A stretch of DNA of 35,237 nt. Source: a virus. Shown here piece by piece: positions 17,488 through 24,541 of the stretch; positions within the stretch are counted from its first letter, which is position 1, and each line of letters starts with the position of its first letter. The position numbers were made by a program, and so were the translations under genes. The DNA lies in the IMG/VR virus record IMGVR_UViG_3300033149_005356, positions 1 through 35,237 of that record, one strand, 5' to 3'. The notes under the pieces are model-generated. The model saw only the letters and a program-made list of their open reading frames with translations, was not told the DNA's origin and did not search any database.

Positions 17488-18507
17488 TCACCTCATCATG
17501 GATTCCAATTTACGGCAAATTTCTTTATATATTCTTTCAGGAGAGATTTTCAGACAAGAAATCTCATCATGACATTTTTCCGATACTTCGAAACAGCTTT
17601 TGCATTTTATCGTTCGATTCAATTGAACGGCCATCGCCGCGTCTGGATAGAATGGATGGAGAGATATTCTTTCAGAAGGTCTCGATGGGCCGAGAATAGC
17701 AATGACGGGAGTTTCCGTAAAATGGGAAATCCAAAGAGGAGAAGAATCCATTGAAATCAATAAATCTGATTTCCCTATGAGCGTGAATAGCTGAGATAAA
17801 GATAAATCTCGGAAGAATAGCCGTGACATTTCTCCATCAATGCCCTCGGCTGAGAATTTATTACCGATGAAGGCCACTCGAATTCCGTTCTCATTCAATT
17901 TTCTTATAATGAATCTTATCGCATCATCTTGAAGGCTCTTTTTTCGCCCGGAACCTTTTCCTTGAAAAACGATATATGGTGACTCTATGAATTCATCTTC
18001 AATCGATTTGAAATTATTAAGATCACAACTCCAATCGACTCTTCTAGGCAGATTATCGATCCCTAGAGCCATCATATAAATATGAACCCTATGAAATTTT
18101 TGAAGCGTTTTTCGAACATGATCCCGCTCGACCGTTCCATCAAGAATCAACCCATAATCGGAATATCTTTTTCCCTCTATCGACATCACCTCTATTCCCA
18201 GCGCGTGGAGAACTTCGTAAAAAACCTTTGAAGTGACAATATATGGAGAATATCCAAGCGTGCGAAGATAGCGAATGACGGGAACAACCATAAGAACATC
18301 TCCGATAGAAAAGGAGCGTTGAAGATAGAATCTCCGTATTCCTTTCCTATCCATCTCTTCCAGAAAATTTCCAATCGGCCTCAACGATCTCGTATGAATG
18401 TGGGAGATATCAACCGCAACGTTTTGTTCAACCGTCCACGCGACGCCCATTCCATCGAAGAAGGTTTTCGTCACTCCGGTCTCATTAATCGCTAAATTAA
18501 ATGCCAT
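17488..18507 (-). CDS. GT9-family glycosyltransferase (heptosyltransferase-like)
   Basis: A 339-residue protein has the GT9 layout: an N-terminal S-I-G-D-V-L-M-V-V-P-V-I-R-Y-L segment near residues 65-80, and a C-terminal half with LLISMDSSPLWISHFTETP, then ILGPSRPSERIS and a Cys-rich R-T-I-K-C-K-S-C-F-E segment. The D-S-S/T-x-x-H and P-x-R-x-x-x-R patterns belong to ADP-heptose LPS heptosyltransferases and relatives. The first ~55 residues are additional. AGGAG precedes the ATG. It is the first gene of the glycan cassette, only 77 nt after the major capsid gene, with a perfect hairpin between them. Confidence 0.88.
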   Translation of the reverse strand: MAFNLAINETGVTKTFFDGMGVAWTVEQNVAVDISHIHTRSLRPIGNFLEEMDRKGIRRFYLQRSFSIGDVLMVVPVIRYLRTLGYSPYIVTSKVFYEVLHALGIEVMSIEGKRYSDYGLILDGTVERDHVRKTLQKFHRVHIYMMALGIDNLPRRVDWSCDLNNFKSIEDEFIESPYIVFQGKGSGRKKSLQDDAIRFIIRKLNENGIRVAFIGNKFSAEGIDGEMSRLFFRDLSLSQLFTLIGKSDLLISMDSSPLWISHFTETPVIAILGPSRPSERISLHPFYPDAAMAVQLNRTIKCKSCFEVSEKCHDEISCLKISPERIYKEICRKLESMMR

Positions 18508-18534
18508 TCTTAACGCTCTCCTTTGAAATCAATG

Positions 18535-18562
18535 CTGGAGGAGGCCGTAGGGCCTCCTCCAG
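18535..18562 (-). terminator. Perfect 12-bp hairpin after the capsid gene
   Basis: CTGGAGGAGGCC pairs perfectly with GGCCTCCTCCAG around a 4-base loop, 22 bases beyond the capsid stop. There is no strong T-tract after it on the minus strand (CATTGATTTC), so it may attenuate rather than fully stop transcription, or protect the abundant capsid mRNA from decay. Confidence 0.72.
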
Positions 18563-18584
18563 ACATCGATAATCATCTCCTCCA

Positions 18585-19811
18585 TTAAGAGGTTGTGAGA
18601 GTCACGGTTGCTAAACCGTTATTCTTGACGGGGCTTTGGGTCGAAGACTCTGGAAGGACTCCATACGCGTACCGAGTCATTGCCCCTCTTGCGAATTGAG
18701 TGAAATCATCAGAGATGATGTATTTCTCGCTCACGAAAAGAGGAATATACGGCGCGTAATATCCCACCGCGTATTTCCAATTCTCACCTTTGACCCCGAG
18801 AAGAATCTTATTGGCCGTGAACCAAGGATCAACATAGACTTTGAAGATATTGCCGATGACGCCGACATATCGTCTTCCGATTTGACCCGCTTGCGCGATG
18901 GCAAGAGGATCGACGTTGAATTCCTCCAACGATGCTAATCGGGTGTAGACGGCCGGCGTGGTCACGAGCCAAGAGGCGTTGACGAATTTCTTTTCAACAA
19001 TTTTCTGATTCGCTTGGAGAATCGCCTCATAGAGCTTTCGATCATAGGCCCGTTTATCCGCGGTCGTGGTATCTCCCACCGGATATGACGTGTTCCATTC
19101 AACATCATTCGCGGCTCCGGCCAACAGCGCGGCAAGAATCTTTCGATCGACCTCTCGGATGACCTCTTCGGTCAGCTGCGGCATCAGCTCAGCTTCCAAA
19201 TCTAATTTCCATTGACTTCGAAGGTCCTGCTCCGCTTCGATCGTCCAATCTGCCTTCAGCTTTTTGGTTTCGCATTCAATGAGCTTCTTGGTCAATTTGT
19301 ACTGGATTTCCCGGATCGTTCCCTGCTCAGAAGAATCCGAATACGTATCCGAATCCTGATGATCCGAAAGAAGATCGCCGGATGAAATACCATCCGCCGC
19401 GTGCGCGGACGTGTAGACGTGATCGAGCCAATAGATATAGCCCGTCGGCCCAGACAACGGCTGGACCGAAACCAAGTCCATTGCGATCAGAGACGAATAG
19501 ATTCTTCGAACGGCCGGCAAGAGAGAAGTCGTGAAGGTCGCGACCGCAGTCGACAGCGTATCCTCATGAAGAACTCCGGGCTGAGAGAGCTTCAAGAATT
19601 CATTCTGCAGAGTCTTATTTGCCTGAGAGCGAATCCAATCGAGCGTATTGATATAGAGCATCTCCCTCAATCCAATCTCCCTTCCGGTCTTCGGATCAAT
19701 GGTTGAGAAATCTCCCCGCTGAACCTGGCGGGAGTTGACGCCCTCGACCTCATCCAGTCTCAGCATTTCCTGCTTCTGCAATTCTAGAAATCTGAAAACT
19801 TTTTCGAACAT
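18585..19811 (-). CDS. Major capsid protein (HK97 fold, T4 gp23-like group)
   Basis: A 408-residue protein follows the prohead protease gene. It contains TAVATFTTSLLPAVRRIY, then SGPTGYIYWLDHVY (about residues 119-132), E-L-M-P-Q-L-T-E-E-V-I-R-E-V-D-R (about 209-224) and a K-L-Y-E-A-I-L-Q-A-N-Q-K-I helix, all in the order seen in gp23-type capsid proteins. Residues after ~290 fit the domain that ends with a beta-rich K-Y-I-I-S-D-D-F-T-Q-F-A-R-G segment. AGGAG lies before the ATG, overlapping the protease stop (CAGGAGTAA). The N-terminal ~60 residues could be cleaved during maturation. It should be the most abundant virion protein. Confidence 0.92.
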   Translation of the reverse strand: MFEKVFRFLELQKQEMLRLDEVEGVNSRQVQRGDFSTIDPKTGREIGLREMLYINTLDWIRSQANKTLQNEFLKLSQPGVLHEDTLSTAVATFTTSLLPAVRRIYSSLIAMDLVSVQPLSGPTGYIYWLDHVYTSAHAADGISSGDLLSDHQDSDTYSDSSEQGTIREIQYKLTKKLIECETKKLKADWTIEAEQDLRSQWKLDLEAELMPQLTEEVIREVDRKILAALLAGAANDVEWNTSYPVGDTTTADKRAYDRKLYEAILQANQKIVEKKFVNASWLVTTPAVYTRLASLEEFNVDPLAIAQAGQIGRRYVGVIGNIFKVYVDPWFTANKILLGVKGENWKYAVGYYAPYIPLFVSEKYIISDDFTQFARGAMTRYAYGVLPESSTQSPVKNNGLATVTLTTS

Positions 19812-19814
19812 TTT

Positions 19815-21227
19815 TTACTCCTGAATCCCTAGAACTTTCTCTTTATATTCTTTGAGAGAAAGTTTGCTTCCAGTCTTCTGGGCTTGTCGCCATCGGACTT
19901 GAATCTGTTCCTCTGTTAGAGGCTTCTCCCCTTTTTCGGGGTCGGGAACAATGCCTTTTTCCTGGATTTCTCCAGAAATGATCTTCTGACGCTGCGCCTC
20001 TGCAAGGGTGGATGAAATCTTCTCCTTCGTTCTCTGAACGATGGATGCGACATCCTCTGGCTTATCAATGAGAATTTTTCCTTCCTCAGAGACCAATTCC
20101 TTCCGGATAAGGCTCTCATAAAGGCGATAATCCTCCTTCTTCAGCTCTTCATCCAAAGAGCTCTTGATCTTCGATTGATTCTCCGCTTCCTCTCGCGCTT
20201 TCTTCTCTTCCTCTTCCTTCGCGGCAAGTTTCTGCTCAAGCTCTTTGTTTTTTGCCTCAATCGCCGCGATCTTCTTCATCAACGTCTCATCAGTTTTCGT
20301 CTCCTCCTTATTTTCGATCTCATTTTCCTCTTCTTCCTCATAATCAACGACGCCGTCGATTTCCGAAAGCGCGACGATCGCCTCCCGAATTCCATCGATG
20401 GTTTTCTTTCTCTGCTCTTCTAGCGCGGCAATCTTCGGTTCCATCTCTGATTCGATTTCCTTCTTCCATTCCTCTTTTTTGGACTGGAGGACTTCATCGA
20501 CCTTTTTCTGAATTTCATCTTCCAGGGAATCTTCGACGGCCTTTTTCGCGGCATCTTCGATTTCCTTCACGAATTCAGGATAAGCCTTGCGAAGCTCATC
20601 AACGTTGGCAAAGTCTTTCATTGCCGTCTCCTTTAAATTAAGCGTCTCTCTTGAATCTTCAATTTCCTTAAATTGAGATTCTATTAATTTCCTGACTCCT
20701 GCGTCTGGGACCGAGGGCGTGAGCACAAAGTCCCCAGGAGAAACTAATTTAAAATCCTCATTCACCTCGTCGAAGGTGACGGATTTTCCTTCGATTTCCT
20801 CAGTCTTCTCCGTTGTCGTTCCAAATCCTCTGGAGGATAATCCGAGGCGTCCGTGTTTGATCAACACCTGAGCGTTCTTTCCTCTCTCCGTCGGAAGAAC
20901 CTTCGCGATGCCGAGACAGGAGCCGTCGCTTTCATCCATCCAGATTTTCTCCCAAATATGAGAGACATCATCAACCTCCGCTTGGCCGGATTTCGGATGA
21001 TAGGACGCGCCGTAGACCTTTCCCTCCTTGACCGCTGGATTAAGTCTCTCGATCTCCCTCTTCAACAGCTCCTTTCGATATCTCCTTCGATTATCGTTGA
21101 TGATATCCGCGTGCTGCCATTTCGCTTGAACGCGCATGATCTTATCGCCCGTTTTCTCATCAATGACTTTCTCTTCCAGGATTTCAAAATCCGGCTGGAA
21201 AAACTCAATTTTAGCTGGAATCTTCAT
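19815..21227 (-). CDS. Prohead protease fused to scaffold
   Basis: A 470-residue two-part protein. The first ~200 residues fit the T4 gp21-type prohead serine protease: VYGASYHPKSG near 71-81 with His77 and another His at 90 (D-D-V-S-H), and GRLGLSSRGFG at 126-136 with the presumed catalytic Ser131 or Ser132, then D-F-V-L-T-P-S-V-P-D-A. The remaining ~270 residues are very charged, mostly Glu and Lys coiled coil, with many A-A/E-E heptads, as in a scaffold core. The chosen ATG has AGAAGGAGGG before it; a longer frame of 15 codons lacks such support. It should be digested with its own scaffold after shell assembly. Confidence 0.88.
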   Translation of the reverse strand: MKIPAKIEFFQPDFEILEEKVIDEKTGDKIMRVQAKWQHADIINDNRRRYRKELLKREIERLNPAVKEGKVYGASYHPKSGQAEVDDVSHIWEKIWMDESDGSCLGIAKVLPTERGKNAQVLIKHGRLGLSSRGFGTTTEKTEEIEGKSVTFDEVNEDFKLVSPGDFVLTPSVPDAGVRKLIESQFKEIEDSRETLNLKETAMKDFANVDELRKAYPEFVKEIEDAAKKAVEDSLEDEIQKKVDEVLQSKKEEWKKEIESEMEPKIAALEEQRKKTIDGIREAIVALSEIDGVVDYEEEEENEIENKEETKTDETLMKKIAAIEAKNKELEQKLAAKEEEEKKAREEAENQSKIKSSLDEELKKEDYRLYESLIRKELVSEEGKILIDKPEDVASIVQRTKEKISSTLAEAQRQKIISGEIQEKGIVPDPEKGEKPLTEEQIQVRWRQAQKTGSKLSLKEYKEKVLGIQE

Positions 21228-21912
21228 TTTCCCTCCTTCTCTTAATCCTGGCCTCCATCTCCGCGAGGTCAATCAAATCGCCCGTCGATAATTTCTTCTC
21301 ATAGCTGATTTTTTGCTGCACCGCCTTGGGCGCGCCTTTGAACGTGACCTCTCCTTTCGCCGAAATCGAATATCCGACGATGAAATAATTGTTATCCACG
21401 TTATCTTCGGGGCAAAAGACAATCTCCTTATTGGAATAATCAATGATCCAATTAGATTTTCCAAACGAGTCCTTGACCGCACGCTCGAGCGCCCTTCGAA
21501 GAGAGAAGAATTTTTCGAAAATCGATAACCTCGAATTTTTTTCGCTTTTGACCCAAGATTTCTTAAGAGAAGGCATCTTCTTCCTCCTCTTCTTTCCTTT
21601 TATCTTTTCGATTATTTTTTTGAGACTTCCTTCCACGCTCTCTCCTTTCGATGCTGGCTCAAAAGAAATATATTTGATCTTATTGTCTTTTAGCCATTTC
21701 TTCGCCGCGGCCGCGGTCCAATTCTTCGTCGGAAATCTCAATGCCTGAGGAATGGCCGCTTTCTTCGGACCGCCCTTCGGATGACCCCAAATTATCGCAA
21801 TCGTCGAAGGAACCTTCTTCCTCCCATAAATCGTTCCTCCTTTCGTCCTCCCAAAGGAATCGAATCCTTTAGGGTCCTTCAATCGGGCAGCGTGTTCGTT
21901 CGGATACGGCAT
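21211..21912 (-). CDS. Putative capsid-assembly accessory protein
   Basis: A 233-residue protein starts MPYPNEHAARLKDPKGFDSF. A further segment QALRFPTKNWTAAAAKKWLK (about 75-94) is followed by F-E-P-A-S-K. I recognise the P-Y-P-N-E-H-A-A-R-L and A-L-R-F-P-x-x-x-W-T-x-x-x-A-x-x-W-L patterns from prohead protease-associated and DUF-type proteins of phages, where they may form the N-terminal part of the protease gene. A basic linker (KIKGKKRRKK) and a C-terminal alpha/beta part follow. GGAG 8 nt upstream supports this start over an earlier ATG. The 17-nt overlap with the protease gene fits a shared role in capsid assembly. Confidence 0.72.
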   Translation of the reverse strand: MPYPNEHAARLKDPKGFDSFGRTKGGTIYGRKKVPSTIAIIWGHPKGGPKKAAIPQALRFPTKNWTAAAAKKWLKDNKIKYISFEPASKGESVEGSLKKIIEKIKGKKRRKKMPSLKKSWVKSEKNSRLSIFEKFFSLRRALERAVKDSFGKSNWIIDYSNKEIVFCPEDNVDNNYFIVGYSISAKGEVTFKGAPKAVQQKISYEKKLSTGDLIDLAEMEARIKRRRENEDSS

Positions 21913-22002
21913 CTCTAACTCTCCTTTATCATCACAAGTCTTCCACACACATTCATCTCTCCAGTCCATTCACCAAAGAAATGAGATATCTCAAATCTCT
22001 TC

Positions 22003-22374
22003 TCATATGATCACCTGTTCTTCGATTTGAAACGTATCTGTCTCCATATCATCTATTTTCAAAATCGCCTCATATTTCTCCGTTTCTGAAAACGTTATCT
22101 CAAGCGCCATGACGTAGTAATCCTCAGCGATATTCGTATCCGCCGGCAGCAGCGATATCCGAATCCATCCATCCGACGGCGCGTTGATCTCAATCTCCGC
22201 GTCAGATAATTTCTTCTCGATCACGGCCGACGCGGCGTCTCTCGTCGCTTTGACCTGGAAGATGATCTCCGTCGCCGACGCGAGCTTCGCTTTAGTCAAC
22301 AACGCGCCGTCTCTATCATAGATCGGAATATCTTGAATCGACGCGTTGCCTTTCTTGACTCTCCATTTAGACAT
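22003..22374 (-). CDS. BppU-like Ig-type structural protein (putative)
   Basis: A 123-residue beta-rich protein starts MSKWRVKKGNASIQDIP. The pattern D-x-D-G-A-L-L-T-K-A-K-L-A-S-A-T-E-I-I-F-Q-V-K-A-T, an acidic strand, G-W-I-R-I-S-L-L-P-A-D-T and later D-Y-Y-V-M-A-L-E-I-T-F is typical of the N-terminal domain of phage baseplate-upper/tail proteins (BppU type), or of neck decoration proteins. GAGGGAAGA precedes the ATG; a GTG four codons earlier is in frame. Its place is before the capsid genes rather than after the tape measure, so it may decorate the virion elsewhere. Confidence 0.68.
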   Translation of the reverse strand: MSKWRVKKGNASIQDIPIYDRDGALLTKAKLASATEIIFQVKATRDAASAVIEKKLSDAEIEINAPSDGWIRISLLPADTNIAEDYYVMALEITFSETEKYEAILKIDDMETDTFQIEEQVII

Positions 22375-22391
22375 TTCTTCCCTCACCTTCT

Positions 22392-22529
22392 CTATTGATC
22401 AAATTCATCACCCAATTTCGCGGAGATTTGAATCGCTTCCTGGAGATATGCTTTGATTTCCATATCTTCCTCCAAGAAGGCTTTTTTCTCAGAGGATTCT
22501 TCGAGATATGATTTGATATCAATCGACAT
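22392..22529 (-). CDS. Small acidic hypothetical protein
   Basis: A 45-codon frame begins MSIDIKSYLEESSEKK and continues with two similar short helices (Y-L-E-E-S-S-E-K-K-A and Y-L-Q-E-A-I-Q-I-S-A-K), so it may be a small helical hairpin. AGGAG lies about 12 nt before the ATG. It ends 17 nt before the BppU-like gene and starts 24 nt after the preceding coiled-coil gene, in an otherwise empty stretch. The function is unknown. Confidence 0.6.
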   Translation of the reverse strand: MSIDIKSYLEESSEKKAFLEEDMEIKAYLQEAIQISAKLGDEFDQ

Positions 22530-22553
22530 ATGATCGAATCTCTCCTCTCGCCA

Positions 22554-22790
22554 TCATCGCGCGTCCGTCGCGCGTTCGATATCATCATCCTTTTTCTCTT
22601 GCGCATAGATCACGCGATCTAACGCCTCGATAGCCTGCACGAGATTACGTCTCTGCTCATGAAGGCTTTTCATACGAGCAACGATGTGTCTATACAATAT
22701 CTCCGCTTTCGCGATTTCTTCCTCCACATCCGCGTGTCGTTCCATCAGATTATCGATCGCGTCTCTCACTCTTGTATCCGCCGCCATCAT
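22554..22790 (-). CDS. Small coiled-coil hypothetical protein
   Basis: A 78-residue protein starts MMAADTRVRDAIDNL. Almost the whole chain is helical with heptad-like spacing of Leu, Ile and Ala, charged Glu and Arg between, and a Q-E-K-K-D-D-D-I-E acidic tail. Two ATGs occur in tandem; the first overlaps the upstream stop by 4 nt (ATGA). Such small coiled-coil proteins are common beside capsid genes of phages, but no family is recognised. Confidence 0.7.
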   Translation of the reverse strand: MMAADTRVRDAIDNLMERHADVEEEIAKAEILYRHIVARMKSLHEQRRNLVQAIEALDRVIYAQEKKDDDIERATDAR

Positions 22791-23086
22791 GATATCTCTG
22801 ATTCTATGATCTTCAGAATCCGTTTGAATTCTTCGAAAGATTCAGGAAAATCAATAATTTTTTCCTCGAAAAGACGTTTGAGGACGCGGAACGCCCGCGA
22901 CGCGCTGCTGCTCTCCTCCGCGTTGGACCGCACATACGTCCACGAATCCGGAGGACCATAACAAACGTGCGGCGCTTCGCTCGGCACCCATTGTCGGCAA
23001 TCCGGGCACGTCCAGCCGTCCGAACAACTTTTTTCAATCAAATAATTTAGGTCCGACGTATAACCCAGCTCTTCCGCGTCGCGCAT
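22787..23086 (-). CDS. Small zinc-binding hypothetical protein
   Basis: A 99-residue protein starts MRDAEELGYTSDLNY. The segment C-S-D-G-W-T-C-P-D-C-R-Q-W (about residues 21-33) followed by H-V-C (about 40-42) gives C-x2-C and H-x-C pairs that could hold a zinc ion. AAAGGAGG lies 6 nt before the chosen ATG, much better than that of an upstream in-frame ATG which overlaps the previous gene. The C-terminal half is a charged helix ending L-K-I-I-E-S-E-I-S. It may be a small nucleic-acid- or protein-binding adaptor. Confidence 0.74.
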   Translation of the reverse strand: MRDAEELGYTSDLNYLIEKSCSDGWTCPDCRQWVPSEAPHVCYGPPDSWTYVRSNAEESSSASRAFRVLKRLFEEKIIDFPESFEEFKRILKIIESEIS

Positions 23087-23102
23087 CAAATACCTCCTTT
23101 CC

Positions 23103-23330
23103 TCATTTATTGATTCTCTCTCCATCTCTCGTGACGAAATGCGTCGCGGATCGTCCCGTTATATAGAGTCCGGAGAGGCCGACGATGAGCGCGGCCATCT
23201 TATAAAGAAACATCACGTCGATATCGGAAAAGATGGAGAGGAGGAGACAGAAATCGATATGCAAGAATCCAATCAATAGAGAGAAGAACCGCGTCCTCCT
23301 CATCCCTCTCTCTTTCCGATCATTCGACAT
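23103..23330 (-). CDS. Two-helix membrane protein, holin-like
   Basis: A 75-residue protein starts MSNDRKERGMRRTRFF, with a basic N-terminus and two probable membrane segments: F-F-S-L-L-I-G-F-L-H-I-D-F-C-L-L-L (about 15-32) and F-L-Y-K-M-A-A-L-I-V-G-L-S-G-L-Y-I (about 41-57). GGAG with a 9-nt spacer supports this ATG. Together with the next upstream gene, also a small membrane protein, and the spanin-like gene, it suggests a lysis block. A holin or antiholin role is inferred from topology only. Confidence 0.7.
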   Translation of the reverse strand: MSNDRKERGMRRTRFFSLLIGFLHIDFCLLLSIFSDIDVMFLYKMAALIVGLSGLYITGRSATHFVTRDGERINK

Positions 23331-23502
23331 CTTTCTCATCTCCTTTTTTGGAAATCATCTCATAGATGGAGTAGATGAGCGCGATGCCGCCGCCGATGAG
23401 CGCAAGCCATCCGACGTAGAGGACAATCTTCGGAATCAGAATGATGCCAAGACCGATGGCGAGCGCGGCGGCCGCGTAGAGAGTCAATCGTTTATTCATC
23501 AT
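23320..23502 (-). CDS. Small two-helix membrane protein, holin-like
   Basis: A 60-residue protein starts MMNKRLTLYAAAALAIG. Two membrane helices (about residues 7-23 and 26-46, with I-I-L-I-P-K-I-V-L-Y-V-G-W in between) are followed by a charged tail (M-I-S-K-K-G-D-E-K-D-V-E). This is the size and topology of class II-type holins. AAGGAG lies before the tandem ATGs. It overlaps the upstream 57-codon gene by 11 nt and the next gene by 11 nt. The holin call is by topology and by neighbourhood; another small membrane protein is possible. Confidence 0.7.
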   Translation of the reverse strand: MMNKRLTLYAAAALAIGLGIILIPKIVLYVGWLALIGGGIALIYSIYEMISKKGDEKDVE

Positions 23503-23665
23503 GTATTTTCTCCTTCTCTTTCTTCTTTTTTTCTCCCATCTCTTTCATTCTCCCTCGAATCGCGCGGATTCTCTCCTCCGCGCGATTCCTCCCCTCGTTC
23601 TTTCTCCTCCAAACGTCGTAGAATTCCTCAAAACTCCTGAATTTCATTCTCTTCTCATCTTTCAT
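23492..23665 (-). CDS. Small highly charged hypothetical protein
   Basis: A 57-codon frame begins MKDEKRMKFRSFEEFYD. Its ATG overlaps the stop of the coiled-coil membrane gene (ATGA) and its end overlaps the holin-like start by 11 nt. The product is extremely rich in Arg, Lys and Glu and ends K-E-K-E-K-I-H-D-E. No family is recognised. It may help regulate the lysis genes around it, but nothing in the sequence proves this. Confidence 0.62.
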   Translation of the reverse strand: MKDEKRMKFRSFEEFYDVWRRKNEGRNRAEERIRAIRGRMKEMGEKKKKEKEKIHDE

Positions 23666-24387
23666 TTAACGACCGCTCCAGACAGGAGACGGAGGATAAG
23701 GATGATGCCGCAGCCGACGGCCGCACCCTTCAGAAATTCTCTCAATCGCGCGGATTTAAACTCCCGCTCCAATCGGATCGTCGAACGTTTCAAATCCGAA
23801 TACGCGCGCTCCCTCGCCGCGATGATTCGATCCTTCTCCGAGGAGGATTCAATCAAAAGAGAATTCTCATTATAGAGAGATATGATTTGAGCTCTCAGCT
23901 CTTCCATCTCCTTCTTATCCTTCTCTCTCATCTCGATACATTCCTCTCCGCGAATGAAGAGCTTCAACGCGCTCTCCGCACCGACGCGTTGGAGAGAGAA
24001 AATACCCATCCGTAGAAGTTTTACCTGGTTCTCCCCGATACGTGCGTTTATCGCCGCGGCGAGAGCATCATCCTCCATCTCTCGGACCTTCTCCCTCTCT
24101 CTCAGGTAATTCCGTCTTATCCTCTCCTTCTCTTCGATGATCTCACGGACGCGACGCTCCGAAATCATTCTCTTCTCTTTCTCCTCATCCATCTCTTTTT
24201 CCAGCGCCGCGATCCTCAGACGCGATTCTCTCTGAATCTCCTCCGCGCGCGTCTCCGCGCTCTCCGCGCGGGCTTTCATCTTCAGATATTCTTCCGATAA
24301 TTGATCCTTCTTGATGAAGGCCCAGAGAAAACCCGCAATGAGGAAGAAAATGATAAATTCCGTCCAATTATCTCTCAACCATTTCAT
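23662..24387 (-). CDS. Coiled-coil membrane protein, spanin-like
   Basis: A 241-residue protein has an N-terminal membrane anchor (F-I-I-F-F-L-I-A-G-F-L-W-A-F, about residues 12-25), a very long coiled coil of Glu, Arg, Lys and Ala, and a second hydrophobic helix near the C-terminus (A-V-G-C-G-I-I-L-I-L-R-L-L-S, about 223-236). The single anchor and coiled coil resemble i-spanins, which link inner and outer membrane during lysis, but the second hydrophobic end is unusual. Its start overlaps a small upstream gene (ATGA) and its stop overlaps the next gene. The context of small membrane proteins fits a lysis or virion-anchoring role. Confidence 0.72.
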   Translation of the reverse strand: MKWLRDNWTEFIIFFLIAGFLWAFIKKDQLSEEYLKMKARAESAETRAEEIQRESRLRIAALEKEMDEEKEKRMISERRVREIIEEKERIRRNYLREREKVREMEDDALAAAINARIGENQVKLLRMGIFSLQRVGAESALKLFIRGEECIEMREKDKKEMEELRAQIISLYNENSLLIESSSEKDRIIAARERAYSDLKRSTIRLEREFKSARLREFLKGAAVGCGIILILRLLSGAVVK

Positions 24388-24524
24388 CTGCCTTTTCTTC
24401 CTCTTCCTCCAGGAAGTCCGCTCCCTCTTCCGACCTTTCTCGTCGAAGAGCAGCCGCCCCTTCCTCTATTCGCGCGGCGGCCTCTGCCGGAGCCGTCTCT
24501 TTTAGGAATTCCTTTCGATGACAT
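24384..24524 (-). CDS. Small Gly/Arg-rich protein
   Basis: A 46-residue protein is almost entirely Gly, Arg, Lys and Ser. Its opening, up to a first Cys near residue 25, contains P-K-R-D-G-S-G-R-G-R-R-A-N-R-G-R-G-G-C, which resembles the start of small Gly-rich DUF5320-type and phage proteins of the D-G-T-G-x-x-G-x-G type. The ribosome site is excellent (AAAGGAGGTGATTCTCTC before the ATG) and the stop overlaps the next gene by 4 nt (ATGA). It probably binds nucleic acid or polyanions. It is distinct from its acidic neighbours. Confidence 0.7.
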   Translation of the reverse strand: MSSKGIPKRDGSGRGRRANRGRGGCSSTRKVGRGSGLPGGRGRKGR

Positions 24525-24541
24525 GAGAGAATCACCTCCTT

